Shown piece by piece: positions 18,177 through 26,372 of a DNA stretch of 64,000 nt. This DNA comes from Breznakibacter xylanolyticus (GTDB taxonomy: Bacteria; Bacteroidota; Bacteroidia; Bacteroidales; Marinilabiliaceae). Location of the stretch: positions 110,092 through 174,091 of the forward strand of contig NZ_QKZK01000007.1 in assembly GCF_003254275.1 (NCBI RefSeq). Direction: 5' to 3'. Position numbers and translations under genes: made by a program. Each line of letters starts with the position of its first letter. Within the stretch, counting starts at the first letter, position 1. The notes below the pieces were generated by a model, which was not told the origin of the DNA, did not search any database, and saw nothing but the letters and a program-made list of their open reading frames with translations.

Positions 18177-20402
18177 TCAATCTCTTTCTTCAACCCAACG
18201 CTTCAGCGTGCTCTCAAAAGCCGCCTTTAAATCCTTGATAAAGCCATACGACTCATCGTCCACGCGAATCTCGCCCTTGGTGACGTGCCCCAAAACAGAG
18301 AAGGGCACCCCACTGTCGACCATGAAATCGACAAATAAATCCTGCTTGCCCGGGGCAACCGACACCACCACGCGGCTTTGCGCCTCGCCAAAGAGGAAGG
18401 CATCTTTTCGGACTTCGGCATCGGTGGTGATATCAAACCCAAAATCCATGGGAATGGCGCACTCGAGCAAGGTAAAGAACAAGCCGCCATTGGAGACATC
18501 GTGAACCGAATGCACCAAATCGGCCTTGATGGCTTCCTTCACCACCCGCTGCACATCCAGCTCTTCCTCCTCCACATAACGGGGAGGCGCCATGGCATCC
18601 ACCCCAAAAATGATTTTCAAATATTCGGAGCCATTGACATCGTTGTGCGAGCAGCCAATAAGAAATATCATATCGCCCTTTTGACGAAATGGCAAAGTGG
18701 TATGATGCTGCAAATGATTAATCAGCCCCACCATGCCGACCACCGGCGAGGGAATAATGGGAAGGATGCGCCCCTCTTGCGACCGATGATTGTGGAAGCT
18801 GACATTGCCCGATACCACGGGCGTTTTAAAGGCCTCACAGGCACGCGCCAACCCGCGGATGCTCATCACAAATTGCCAATACACTTCGGGGTCGTGGGAG
18901 TTGCCAAAATTGAGGCAATCGGTCACGCCAATAGGTTCGCCGCCCGCACACACAATGTTGCGCGAAGCCTCGGCCACCGCTATTTGGGCTCCAATGTAAG
19001 GATCGCCCGTCATGTAATTGGGATTGCCGTCCATGGTGAGCACCAACGCCTTGTGGCTTCCATTGACCGGCACAAAAGCCGCATCAGAAGGGTATTTTCG
19101 GTTCTCACTTTCGCGATGAAGCAGTTTATCGAAGTGGTCGACCAGCCATTTCTTGGACGATACATTCAGACCCGTGATCATTTTGCGTACCACGGCCGGA
19201 TAATGGTCGGGCTCCTGAAGTTGATCCACCGGATAAGAGGTGGGTTTAAAGAGCGGTTCAGCCCAAATGGGGTCATACACGGGCGCATTACCGCCCAGGC
19301 CGACATACAACACCGGGATTCGAGCCACCGATTCCTTACCATCCATACACTCCAGAATGGTTTCGGAAGTGACGCGGCCAACCACCGCCAGAGGCAAATT
19401 GGCATCGGCCGCCAGGGCAGACACCATCGCTTCGTCGTCGGGGTCGATGCAGAGCAGCAGGCGCCCCCAGGTTTCGGACAGGAGAATCTCGCGAGAGGTC
19501 ATCTGTTCGCGCACCGGCACCTGTTGCAAATGCAGCACAATGCCATTGTGTGAACGAGCCGCCATTTCGGCCGCAGCGCCCACGATGCCTTGCGCGCCAA
19601 TGGGTTGCACCCCGCGCAGCACCTCTTTTTGCATCAAAGCATCCAACAAGCCCTGCAGGTTTTTCTCAACCGACACATCGTGCAAATCGTCGAGCGAAAT
19701 ATTTTTGGCCTCAAGCAGAAAAGCCATGTTGGCCACAAACGTATCGTCATCAATGCCATCCTTTCCGGTAGGCGCTCCCACAATGGCTATGAGCTGTCCC
19801 GGTTTGGGGGCAACGCCCGACAACAAACGGTCAGCATTGGCAACGCCCACCACCATTTGATTGACCACTGGGTTAGAATTAAATCCCTCGTTGAAATAGA
19901 CCTCGCCACCCACCACCGGCACATCGAGGCCACGTTCGAAATCACAAATCCCTTCGACCACCCCTTTAAACAGCCAACGAGCCGTATCGCGATGGCCATC
20001 GCCAAAGCGCAACGAACTGAGAATGGCCAGCGGCGTGGCACCGGTGGACATGATGTCGCGATGCACCACCCGCAACCCGGTAGAAGCGGCCAAACGAGGT
20101 TGCACGGCGCAGGGGTGGTTGTGCGACTCAACCTTGAACACGCACGCCAAGCCGTCGCCAATGTCGATGGCACCGGTGTTGTCGCGGCCGGCCTCAACCA
20201 GCACCCGCTCACCCTTACGGGGCAGCAATTGCAACCATTTGAGGGAGTTTTTGTAGCAGGCATGCTCGGACCAAAGCAGTCCAAAAATTTCGAGTTCCAG
20301 CTCATTGGGCACCCGCCCCATCACTTCGCGAATCAGGCGATACTCTTCATGAGAGAGGCTGACGCGTTCAGCATCTTTTTCGGTGGTCAATAATAATTCC
20401 AT
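18177..20402 (-). CDS. purL: phosphoribosylformylglycinamidine synthase, small PurL form
   Basis: FGAM synthase subunit of purine synthesis, an ATP-dependent amidotransferase component. The 741-residue length is the small form that needs separate PurQ (glutaminase) and PurS subunits; neither is in the window. Recognisable are LLWSEHACYKNSLKWLQ, DIGDGLACVFKVESHNHP, LSSLRFGDG, VVGGEVYF and SVHDVSNGGLF. The loop after SHNHP reads CAVQPRLAASTGLRVVHRDI, where the common form has an EPYQGAATG sequence; the spacing is kept, so this is divergence and not a frameshift. A GTG directly before the ATG is the only alternative start. Confidence 0.93.
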   Translation of the reverse strand: MELLLTTEKDAERVSLSHEEYRLIREVMGRVPNELELEIFGLLWSEHACYKNSLKWLQLLPRKGERVLVEAGRDNTGAIDIGDGLACVFKVESHNHPCAVQPRLAASTGLRVVHRDIMSTGATPLAILSSLRFGDGHRDTARWLFKGVVEGICDFERGLDVPVVGGEVYFNEGFNSNPVVNQMVVGVANADRLLSGVAPKPGQLIAIVGAPTGKDGIDDDTFVANMAFLLEAKNISLDDLHDVSVEKNLQGLLDALMQKEVLRGVQPIGAQGIVGAAAEMAARSHNGIVLHLQQVPVREQMTSREILLSETWGRLLLCIDPDDEAMVSALAADANLPLAVVGRVTSETILECMDGKESVARIPVLYVGLGGNAPVYDPIWAEPLFKPTSYPVDQLQEPDHYPAVVRKMITGLNVSSKKWLVDHFDKLLHRESENRKYPSDAAFVPVNGSHKALVLTMDGNPNYMTGDPYIGAQIAVAEASRNIVCAGGEPIGVTDCLNFGNSHDPEVYWQFVMSIRGLARACEAFKTPVVSGNVSFHNHRSQEGRILPIIPSPVVGMVGLINHLQHHTTLPFRQKGDMIFLIGCSHNDVNGSEYLKIIFGVDAMAPPRYVEEEELDVQRVVKEAIKADLVHSVHDVSNGGLFFTLLECAIPMDFGFDITTDAEVRKDAFLFGEAQSRVVVSVAPGKQDLFVDFMVDSGVPFSVLGHVTKGEIRVDDESYGFIKDLKAAFESTLKRWVEERD

Positions 20403-20911
20403 CACTAAGGTTTAAAGTTGGTTAGATAAAAAAATGACGTTTGCGCATTCATATTAATAAAGGAATCATTCATCCCCTTATGGCGCAAAAGCGAAAATGA
20501 AATTAGAAAAAAAAGAAACCGAAAAAACATCACACAACGCAATCAGACCGAAAGGGTTATCAAATCACCCTCAAAGATGGGGGTGGCACGTCGAAACGGT
20601 TGCACTTCGCAACCCATGGGGTGATCATCACCCCCCAACACCCCGCTCCCCAAACCATCCCTTCCGCCCCCCCATTGTAACAATCCGCGCCCCAACATCC
20701 TTCAGAGACACCTCATCGACACTCACCGCCCGATATCGCCCACTCACCGAAAGCGAGTTTGATAAAAGAATCGGAGCCACTACTTTTGAGCCATCATTAA
20801 TAAAAGTTGACGCAACACATCTCAACGTTGTTTAGTTAAGAGAAGAAGACGTGAGATAATGAGATCACTCACGAAACAACAAAGTATCACATTTCATCAA
20901 AAACAGACATC
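20403..20911. other. intergenic region with one spaced palindrome and a repeat fragment
   Basis: No credible gene in these 509 bp, only a low-complexity reading frame rich in Pro, His and Arg. Two things stand out: a 17-bp odd palindrome GGGGTGAT C ATCACCCC at 20618-20634, the shape of a dimeric regulator site, and a copy of the GAAGAAGAC repeat family at 20821-20870. The region is the upstream control region of the divergent purL and LiaF-like genes. Confidence 0.6.
20821..20870. repeat. dispersed intergenic repeat, copy A
   Basis: The block GTTGTTTAGTTAAG then AGAAGAAGACGTGAGATAAT resembles the reverse complement of 22330-22385 (AATTAAGAGAAGAAGACGTA). It is one of several imperfect relatives in this window; see the findings. 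Confidence 0.55.
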
Positions 20912-21619
20912 ATGAGCAAAAAAACATGCAATTCGGTTCAACACTGGGGCACCGGACTGGTATTTATCGCTGCCGGCCTCATTTTTTTAGCAGGCAACCT
21001 GGGGATGATTCCGGATGGTATTTACCACGTGCTCACCAGTTGGCCCATGATACTGGTAGCCATTGGCACCATCACGCTATTCAAGGGCGAAATGAGGCCC
21101 ACGCTGATTCTCTATTCCATTGCGGCTTATTTTCTGCTGCCGAAAATCATCCCCGGCTTGTCATTGGCCGAGATATGGAAGTTTTGGCCGGTGCTACTCA
21201 TCATCATCGGACTATCTATTATATATAGGCCTAAAAAAAAACGGGATTTTACGATGCCCGAGGAGATGACCAGTAATGATGATGGTTTTGACGAGATTGC
21301 CGTGTTTGGGGGGCGCAACATTCGCATGGAGTCACAACAATTTAAGGGCGGCAAGGTCACCTGCATTTTTGGAGGAAGCGAACTGCAAATGACCCGTTGC
21401 CGCATGGCCGGCAACAGCGCGGTGATTGAGATGACGGCCATCTTTAGCGGGGTGAAAATGATTATTCCCCGCGAATGGAACGTGAAAGTGGAAGTGGTGA
21501 GCATCTTTGGCGGATTTAACGACAAACGGCTCTACACCCAAAACAACGCCGACAACACCCCCACACTCTATATTAAAGGAGTGACCATATTTGGTGGGGG
21601 TGAATTGATAAGCTATTAA
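20912..21619 (+). CDS. LiaF-like membrane protein
   Basis: The 235-residue protein has four hydrophobic spans in residues 10-105 (for example HWGTGLVFIAAGLIFLAGNL), a short charged linker (YRPKKKRDFTMPEEM) and a C-terminal beta-rich domain with repeated IFGG/VFGG motifs (IAVFGGRNIRM, TCIFGGSELQM, VSIFGGFNDKR, VTIFGGGELIS). This matches the LiaF/DUF5668 type, which in Firmicutes inhibits the LiaRS envelope-stress system. Here it is followed by an oxidoreductase and a LytS/LytTR pair, so a role in envelope signalling is plausible but inferred. Confidence 0.8.
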   Translation: MSKKTCNSVQHWGTGLVFIAAGLIFLAGNLGMIPDGIYHVLTSWPMILVAIGTITLFKGEMRPTLILYSIAAYFLLPKIIPGLSLAEIWKFWPVLLIIIGLSIIYRPKKKRDFTMPEEMTSNDDGFDEIAVFGGRNIRMESQQFKGGKVTCIFGGSELQMTRCRMAGNSAVIEMTAIFSGVKMIIPREWNVKVEVVSIFGGFNDKRLYTQNNADNTPTLYIKGVTIFGGGELISY

Positions 21620-21637
21620 AATCAACTCCCATTCACA

Positions 21638-22219
21638 ATGTCTAAGAAAATAGTCATCATCAACGGCCATCCCGACAAACAAAGTCTGTGCTACACCCTG
21701 GCCGAAAGTTACCATCGCGGAGCCCTGTCGGGCGGGGCGCAAAGCCAGATGCTTCACTTGTGCGAGATGACTTTTAACCCGGTGCTGCAATACGGTTATC
21801 GACAGCGCACACCTCTGGAGCCCGACCTTGAAAACGCCCGCCGGGCGATTGGCGAAGCCGATCATCTGGTGTGGATTTATCCCACGTGGTGGGGCACCTT
21901 TCCTGCGCTGATGAAAGGATTCATAGACCGAATCTTCCTGCCCGGATTTGCCTTCCGGTACCGCGACAACTCGCCGCTGTGGGACAAGCTCCTCAAGGGC
22001 AAAACAGCCCGCCTGATTGTGACCATGGATTCACCACGCTGGTACTATTGGCTGGTGGCACGTCAACCGGGACACCACGCCATGAAAAAAGGGCTGCTGG
22101 AGTTTTCGGGCATCCGTCCGGTTCGCATCACCACGCTGAGCCCGGTGAAAAGCAGCACCGACACCACGCGCCGGAAATGGCTTGATCAAATTCACCAATT
22201 GGGCTGTCAACAATGTTAA
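21638..22219 (+). CDS. NAD(P)H oxidoreductase, flavodoxin-like fold
   Basis: The 193-residue protein belongs to the NQO/KefF-type flavoprotein family (FMN or FAD, two-electron reduction of quinones and similar acceptors). It begins MSKKIVIINGHPDKQSLCYT (flavin phosphate loop) and carries HLVWIYPTWWGTFPALMKGF, which forms the flavin/substrate site, then FIDRIFLPGFAFRY. It starts 18 bp after the LiaF-like gene, so the two are probably co-transcribed. The substrate is not defined. Confidence 0.87.
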   Translation: MSKKIVIINGHPDKQSLCYTLAESYHRGALSGGAQSQMLHLCEMTFNPVLQYGYRQRTPLEPDLENARRAIGEADHLVWIYPTWWGTFPALMKGFIDRIFLPGFAFRYRDNSPLWDKLLKGKTARLIVTMDSPRWYYWLVARQPGHHAMKKGLLEFSGIRPVRITTLSPVKSSTDTTRRKWLDQIHQLGCQQC

Positions 22220-22220
22220 G

Positions 22221-22384
22221 TCAATGTCGTTTAGTTAGTGACAATTGAATAATAGACAAGAAGAAATTTAGACTGCAGATAGATTAGACTGTAAAGACGA
22301 AGAAGACATCTAATTATCTTTCCTTATCTCATCATCTGTCTCATAGTCTTACGTCTTCTTCTCTTAATTTAACGACATTAAATA
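22221..22384. repeat. dispersed intergenic repeat, copy B, with inverted ends
   Basis: The 160-bp element is bounded by imperfect inverted ends: TCAATGTCGTTTAGTTAG at 22221-22238 and the complement of 22364-22381 (TAATGTCGTTAAATTAAG). The inside is itself partly self-complementary, with GAAGAAGAC at 22300-22308 opposite GTCTTCTTC at 22353-22361. It carries no gene and looks like a small MITE-like or REP-like unit lying in the leader of the kinase operon. Confidence 0.65.
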
Positions 22385-22406
22385 TTAAGTCCTCAATCCC
22401 TCATCC

Positions 22407-23462
22407 ATGCTTCACCCACTGTTTTCGCAAACCCGAATATTGCTTTACTACCTCAGCGGATGGCTCATCATTGCCCTAATGCAGGGACTGGTGGTTTACC
22501 AAATGGCGCCGCTGAGCCTGGCACAGGTCATTGGCGACACGCTCATTTACAACAGCATTCTGTTGGTTCTGAGCTTCAGCTTTTGGTTTCCGCTGCGCTA
22601 TGCCGACAAAACCAGCCACACACTCACGCAACTGGGCAACAACCTGTCGGTGTACGTTATATATCTGGCCATTTGGATGGCGGCCGGATGGGGAATCACC
22701 CGGCTGCTGTACGGACATGAGCCCGATTATGTGGCATTCACCACCCAAATCGTTTGGTTCAGGGCGCTGTGGGGAGCCATTTTGCTACTGCTCATCGCAG
22801 TGCTGTACCATACCTTTGATTATTACCGCGACCTGGAAGAAAAAAAACAACAACACGAACAAATGGAACGTCTGATTAAAGAAAGCGAACTCAAGGCCCT
22901 CAAGTCGCAACTCAACCCCCACTTCCTGTTCAACAGCCTAAACTCCATCAGCTCGCTCACCATTACCGATCCCGACGGGGCGCGCGAGATGATCCACAAA
23001 CTGTCGGATTTTATGCGCTACTCGCTGCGGCACAACGACCACTCCCTGCTGCCGCTTCGCGACGAACTCGAGAGCATGCACCGCTATCTGGACATCGAAA
23101 AGGTGCGCTTTGGCAGCCGCCTCGAATCGGAAATTCATGCCGAGGCCACGCTGCTCGACCTGCAGGTGCCGGCCATGATTTTGCAACCCATCTACGAAAA
23201 CGCCGTGAAACACGGGGTGTACGAAAGCATTGAGCCCGTGCACATCCGCACCTATTGCCGTCTGCACCAGGGCATGCTGGAAATTTCGGTCATCAACAAC
23301 TACGACCCCGAAGCCCTGCCCCGCAAAGGCGAAGGGGTGGGACTTGAAAACATTCGCCAGCGCATGCGACTGCTGTTTCAGAGCGATGGCCTGTTTCAGG
23401 TGAGTCGCGAAAACAATCACTTCGAAGCCACATTACGAATCCCCCAAACCACCCTCGCATGA
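22407..23462 (+). CDS. LytS/YehU-type sensor histidine kinase
   Basis: The 351-residue membrane kinase has four hydrophobic spans (about residues 10-30, 42-62, 80-100, 115-136) with short loops, then a coiled linker and the His_kinase domain with ELKALKSQLNPHFLFNSLNS, where H172 is the predicted phosphorylation site. The C-terminal ATPase domain shows PIYENAVKHGVYE (N box) and GEGVGLENIRQRM (G box). No periplasmic sensor domain is seen, so the stimulus is probably in the membrane or cytoplasm. It overlaps the next gene by 4 bp (ATGA). Confidence 0.92.
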   Translation: MLHPLFSQTRILLYYLSGWLIIALMQGLVVYQMAPLSLAQVIGDTLIYNSILLVLSFSFWFPLRYADKTSHTLTQLGNNLSVYVIYLAIWMAAGWGITRLLYGHEPDYVAFTTQIVWFRALWGAILLLLIAVLYHTFDYYRDLEEKKQQHEQMERLIKESELKALKSQLNPHFLFNSLNSISSLTITDPDGAREMIHKLSDFMRYSLRHNDHSLLPLRDELESMHRYLDIEKVRFGSRLESEIHAEATLLDLQVPAMILQPIYENAVKHGVYESIEPVHIRTYCRLHQGMLEISVINNYDPEALPRKGEGVGLENIRQRMRLLFQSDGLFQVSRENNHFEATLRIPQTTLA

Positions 23463-24211
23463 GTGAACCTACCTACAAGGCTCTGATTGTGGATGACGAA
23501 GCGCCGGCACGCGACCTCATCCGGGCTTACCTGAAAGCCTTTCCCGCCATTGAAGTGGCCGGCGAATGCGCCAACGGGTTCGAAGCCCTGAAAGCCATTC
23601 AGGAGACCCGCCCCGACATTGTGTTTCTAGATGTGCAGATGCCAAAAATCACGGGCCTGGAGTTGCTCGAGGTGCTCGACAGCCCGCCGGCCGTGGTCTT
23701 CACCACCGCCTTCGACCAATATGCCATACGGGCATTCGAGATGAGCGCGGTCGACTATCTGCTCAAGCCCTTTTCGCAACAGCGGTTTGCCCAGGCCATC
23801 GACAAAATCACCGACCGTTTGCGGCATCAAACCCCACAGCCCATTGGCGAGCTGGTGAACGCGAGCCACCAAAACGGCGAGCCCCTCACGCGTGTGGTGG
23901 CCAAAAGCGGAAACAAAATGGTGGTGATACCCATTGACGACATTTTGTATGTGGAAGCGCAGGAAGATTTCGTGCTCATCTACACCCCCACTGGACGGTA
24001 TGCCAAAAGCCAAACCATGGCCTTTTACGAGCAACAGCTTCCGGCGTCGCAATTTGTGCGCATCCACCGGTCGCACCTGGTCAACATCGACCACATTCAA
24101 CGGCTCGAAGCCTACGACAAGGAGAGCTATGTGGCCATGGTGAGCAACCAACAAAAACTGCGCGTGAGCCGCAGCGGTTACAAAAAACTGCGCGACACGC
24201 TGAGGTTTTGA
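23459..24211 (+). CDS. LytTR-family response regulator
   Basis: The 250-residue regulator has a receiver domain (IVDDEAPARDLI, phosphoacceptor D58 in IVFLDVQMP, conserved Lys in DYLLKPF) and a C-terminal LytTR DNA-binding domain from about residue 145 (ILYVEAQEDFVLIYTPTGRY, then FVRIHRSHLVNIDHI). It is the partner of the overlapping kinase. Such pairs often control envelope or nearby genes; the LiaF-like and oxidoreductase genes upstream are the obvious candidates. Confidence 0.94.
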   Translation: MSEPTYKALIVDDEAPARDLIRAYLKAFPAIEVAGECANGFEALKAIQETRPDIVFLDVQMPKITGLELLEVLDSPPAVVFTTAFDQYAIRAFEMSAVDYLLKPFSQQRFAQAIDKITDRLRHQTPQPIGELVNASHQNGEPLTRVVAKSGNKMVVIPIDDILYVEAQEDFVLIYTPTGRYAKSQTMAFYEQQLPASQFVRIHRSHLVNIDHIQRLEAYDKESYVAMVSNQQKLRVSRSGYKKLRDTLRF

Positions 24212-24236
24212 TGTGGAAGATGAAACGCAGAGACAT

Positions 24237-24425
24237 TTTAACCGCAAAGACGCAAAGGGAGGAACGCAAAGGGCGCAAAGCGTTTTCTTAGCGAGCTTGG
24301 CGGTAAGAATTTAACCGCAATGGGCGCAAAGGGAGGAACACAAAGGGCGCAATGTGTTTTCTTGGCGAGCTTGGCGCAATCTTGGCGTCTTGGCGGTAAA
24401 AGTTTAACCGCAAAGGACGCTTGGG
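24237..24425. repeat. tandem ACCGCAAAGACGC repeat units
   Basis: Two near-identical units (24237-24309 and 24310-24401) each begin TTTAACCGCAAwGrsGCAAAG, contain GGGAGGAAC(G/A)CAAAGGGCGC, and end in GCGAGCTTGGCG with GGTAAAA, so each unit is loosely palindromic; a third starts at 24402 and breaks off. In the 427-bp gap from 24212 to 24638 this is followed by degenerate CTCCGTG/CTCGGTG blocks (24460-24510). Not a CRISPR: no spacers of constant length. Units of this wording are common intergenic repeats in bacterial genomes, of unknown function. Confidence 0.75.
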
Positions 24426-24638
24426 GGTTTGAAACCTGTCAGGGTTCAAAAATATTCTGAAAAAAGAACTCCGTGCTTCCCGGTGCCTTCTCCGTGGGAC
24501 TCGGTGCCCCACCCCAATTTCACATACAATAGAAAGGATGATGCCGATGCTTCATATTTTCAGACTTGAAACAAAACGTTGATAAAAACGGATGAACGAC
24601 TCCCGAATGACCAATCACCTAAACAACAATACCCAACC

Positions 24639-25271
24639 ATGAAAAACAGAGTAGAAAAAGAACGAAGCTTTTGGAATTCGTACGCCCAAAAGTATGATGC
24701 CTTTATTCACAACAATGCGTCAAAAACCTACGAAACCCTCCTCACCCATCTGGCAAAAGACACCCATCAGGCCAAAAACCTGTTAGAAATAGCCACCGGC
24801 ACAGGCATCATTGCACTAAAAATGAGCGCCCATGTCACAAACATCATCGCCATTGACATCGCCCCCGAAATGATCAGCGTAGCCAAAGAAAAATGTGTAC
24901 AACAGTCGATTGGCAATGTTGATTTCAGGCTTGGCGATTCCTGCCATCTTGAGTTTGACAACAACAGCTTCGACACCATCATTGCATCCAATGTGTTGCA
25001 CTTATTATACAGCCCCGACTTGGCCATACAGGAAATGAAACGGGTGCTCAAAGACGATGGACAAATCATCATTCCGACCTATTGTCACGGCGCCAACCTG
25101 AGAAGCCATGTGATATCAAGACTGATGGGTCTTTTCGGATTTAAGGCGCGCACCCGATGGACGTTAAAGGCTTTTGAAAATTTTGTGACCAGCAATGGCT
25201 TAAAAACCGTGAAAACGGAAGTCATTCACGATAAAATTCCCTTGGTGTATTTGATCGCTCAAAAGGGATAA
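24639..25271 (+). CDS. class I SAM-dependent methyltransferase
   Basis: The 210-residue protein (ATG at 24639-24641; the longer in-frame form starts with an isolated TTG and lacks family features) has the Methyltransf_11 fold: LLEIATGTGIIALKM (motif I), IIAIDIAPEMI, and DTIIASNVLHLL with the following EMKRVLKDDGQIIIPT. It resembles the UbiE/Coq5-like small-molecule methyltransferases. The substrate is unknown. It is followed by a strong terminator and flanked by repeats, so it is a single-gene unit. Confidence 0.85.
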   Translation: MKNRVEKERSFWNSYAQKYDAFIHNNASKTYETLLTHLAKDTHQAKNLLEIATGTGIIALKMSAHVTNIIAIDIAPEMISVAKEKCVQQSIGNVDFRLGDSCHLEFDNNSFDTIIASNVLHLLYSPDLAIQEMKRVLKDDGQIIIPTYCHGANLRSHVISRLMGLFGFKARTRWTLKAFENFVTSNGLKTVKTEVIHDKIPLVYLIAQKG

Positions 25272-25306
25272 CACCCGGCACCCGCCATTGAACCAGCCTC
25301 ACCCGG

Positions 25307-25334
25307 AAGCCTGCCCTGTCGGCAGGCTTTTTTT
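25307..25334 (+). terminator. methyltransferase gene terminator
   Basis: AAGCCTGCC (25307-25315) pairs with GGCAGGCTT (25321-25329) around CTGTC, followed by more T. Confidence 0.92.
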
Positions 25335-25394
25335 GCACGCCCCATTGCCATTACAACAAAACCATTAAATTTGTTAACCGAAACAGCAACATCG

Positions 25395-25459
25395 CAGACC
25401 CCAAGGGAAGAAGAAGAGCGTTGAGATAAAGTGAGATGAAGAGGCGAAGGCGCGGTCTG
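25395..25459. repeat. dispersed intergenic repeat, copy C
   Basis: GCAGACC at 25395-25401 and GGTCTGC at 25453-25459 form inverted ends around GAAGAAGAAGAGCGTTGAGA and GTGAGATGAAGAGGCG, wording related to the repeats at 20.8 and 46.0 kb. It lies in the leader of the next gene. Confidence 0.45.
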
Positions 25460-25522
25460 CATTGCCCCAAGGAGCCAACCCGGTTATGAAACATTTAATA
25501 TCAACACTTAAAATCTTCATCT

Positions 25523-26002
25523 ATGTCGAATTACATTTCTGCCTCCCTCTCGGTTGAGGATCAACAAAAAATCATGAATCATTTTGCCGAAATCCGCAAG
25601 ATTTTGGCTTTTAGCGTGAGCTTAACCAACGCCCAAAAGCGCACCATGCCCATGCTCAACGACGGTCGCCGTCCGTTTACCGAACGCTGTATCAACTACG
25701 CCACCACCGATGCGCGCATCATGCCCCCCTACGCCGATATGGACGAGCTCAAAAAAGACCTGTCGCTTTACGATGCGGTGAGCCCCCTGGAAATGGAGGC
25801 CGTGAGCATTTCCGAAATGATTTCGAACATTCGCATGGCCGCCGGGTCGGATGCCTATGTGGCGGCGCTCTCCATTTACAACTCGGCCAAAGGGGCTGCC
25901 AAACTGGGCTTGCCCGGCACCAAGGCCATTGCCGATGAGCTGAGCAAACTGTTCGACACACAAAGCAAAAGTTCCAAAACCAATGCTGTGACCAATAATT
26001 AA
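25523..26002 (+). CDS. uncharacterised helical protein
   Basis: I do not recognise a named domain. The 159-residue product is predicted mostly alpha-helical, soluble, without signal peptide or membrane span. The first third (SVEDQQKIMNHFAEIRKILA) and the MPMLNDGRRPFTERCINYAT segment resemble a group of short conserved hypothetical proteins of Bacteroidota. The C-terminal 20 residues are Ser/Thr/Asn-rich and probably disordered. It is monocistronic, ended by a strong hairpin terminator, which implies real expression. Codon use matches its neighbours. Confidence 0.75.
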   Translation: MSNYISASLSVEDQQKIMNHFAEIRKILAFSVSLTNAQKRTMPMLNDGRRPFTERCINYATTDARIMPPYADMDELKKDLSLYDAVSPLEMEAVSISEMISNIRMAAGSDAYVAALSIYNSAKGAAKLGLPGTKAIADELSKLFDTQSKSSKTNAVTNN

Positions 26003-26061
26003 AAACCAATCACACGCGCCGGCATCCCTGACGGGTTGGCAGGGGCAGGCGCATTGCACAA

Positions 26062-26089
26062 GGGGAAAACCAAACGGTTTTCCCTTTTT
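26062..26089 (+). terminator. terminator of the helical-protein gene
   Basis: GGGAAAACC (26063-26071) pairs with GGTTTTCCC (26076-26084) around AAAC, followed by TTTTT. Confidence 0.92.
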
Positions 26090-26102
26090 ATTTAACCGTG
26101 CA

Positions 26103-26345
26103 GGGGGGTACCCTCAGGGTAGGGGGGGGTACCCTAAATGCGGAGGGGGGTACCCTAAATGCGCAATGATGCACAAAAAATGCGCATCGATGCGCAAAAT
26201 ATGCGGACCGATGCGCATTTTTTGCGCACGCGTGTACAATTTGGGTACCCCCCCCTGCCCTAAATGCGCATCAACGCGCAAAATATGCGCATCGACGCAC
26301 AAAAAATGCGCATCGGGCTACATAAAATGCGCAACGAGGCGCCCG
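26103..26345. repeat. GGGTACCC / ATGCGCATC short-palindrome array
   Basis: In 240 bp between two convergent genes there are four GGGTACCC palindromes (26106, 26127, 26148 and 26243), three of them preceded by extended G runs and the fourth followed by a C run, and about ten ATGCGCA or close variants, many inside ATGCGCATCGATGCGC-like dyads. The stretches CCCTAAATGCGCA... at about 26153 and 26258 are approximate direct repeats of each other, so the array seems to have grown by duplication. No gene is credible; reading frames through it are simple-sequence. It fills the gap 26003-26372. Confidence 0.75.
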
Positions 26346-26372
26346 GGCACTGCCAGTTGTCAATGCCACGCC

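Noticed and set aside
18378..19553. Long plus-strand open frame (391 codons) opposite purL
   Set aside because: Shadow of purL; composition is dominated by His, Arg and Gln and no motif is present.
20000..20200. Frameshift in purL near the altered SHNHP loop
   Set aside because: Neither alternative frame restores the common loop sequence, and alignment spacing before and after the loop is intact.
20497..20835. 112-codon frame between purL and the LiaF-like gene
   Set aside because: Low-complexity Pro/His/Arg sequence without homology features, and it overlaps a repeat.
24237..24425. Possible CRISPR array
   Set aside because: Only two and a half units, themselves palindromic, without spacers of constant length and with no cas genes nearby. 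The array at 26.1 kb was rejected as CRISPR for the same reasons.
26114..26302. Short frames across the GGGTACCC/ATGCGCATC array coding for repeated peptides
   Set aside because: The peptide repeats merely mirror the DNA repeats; no start context or conservation can be shown.
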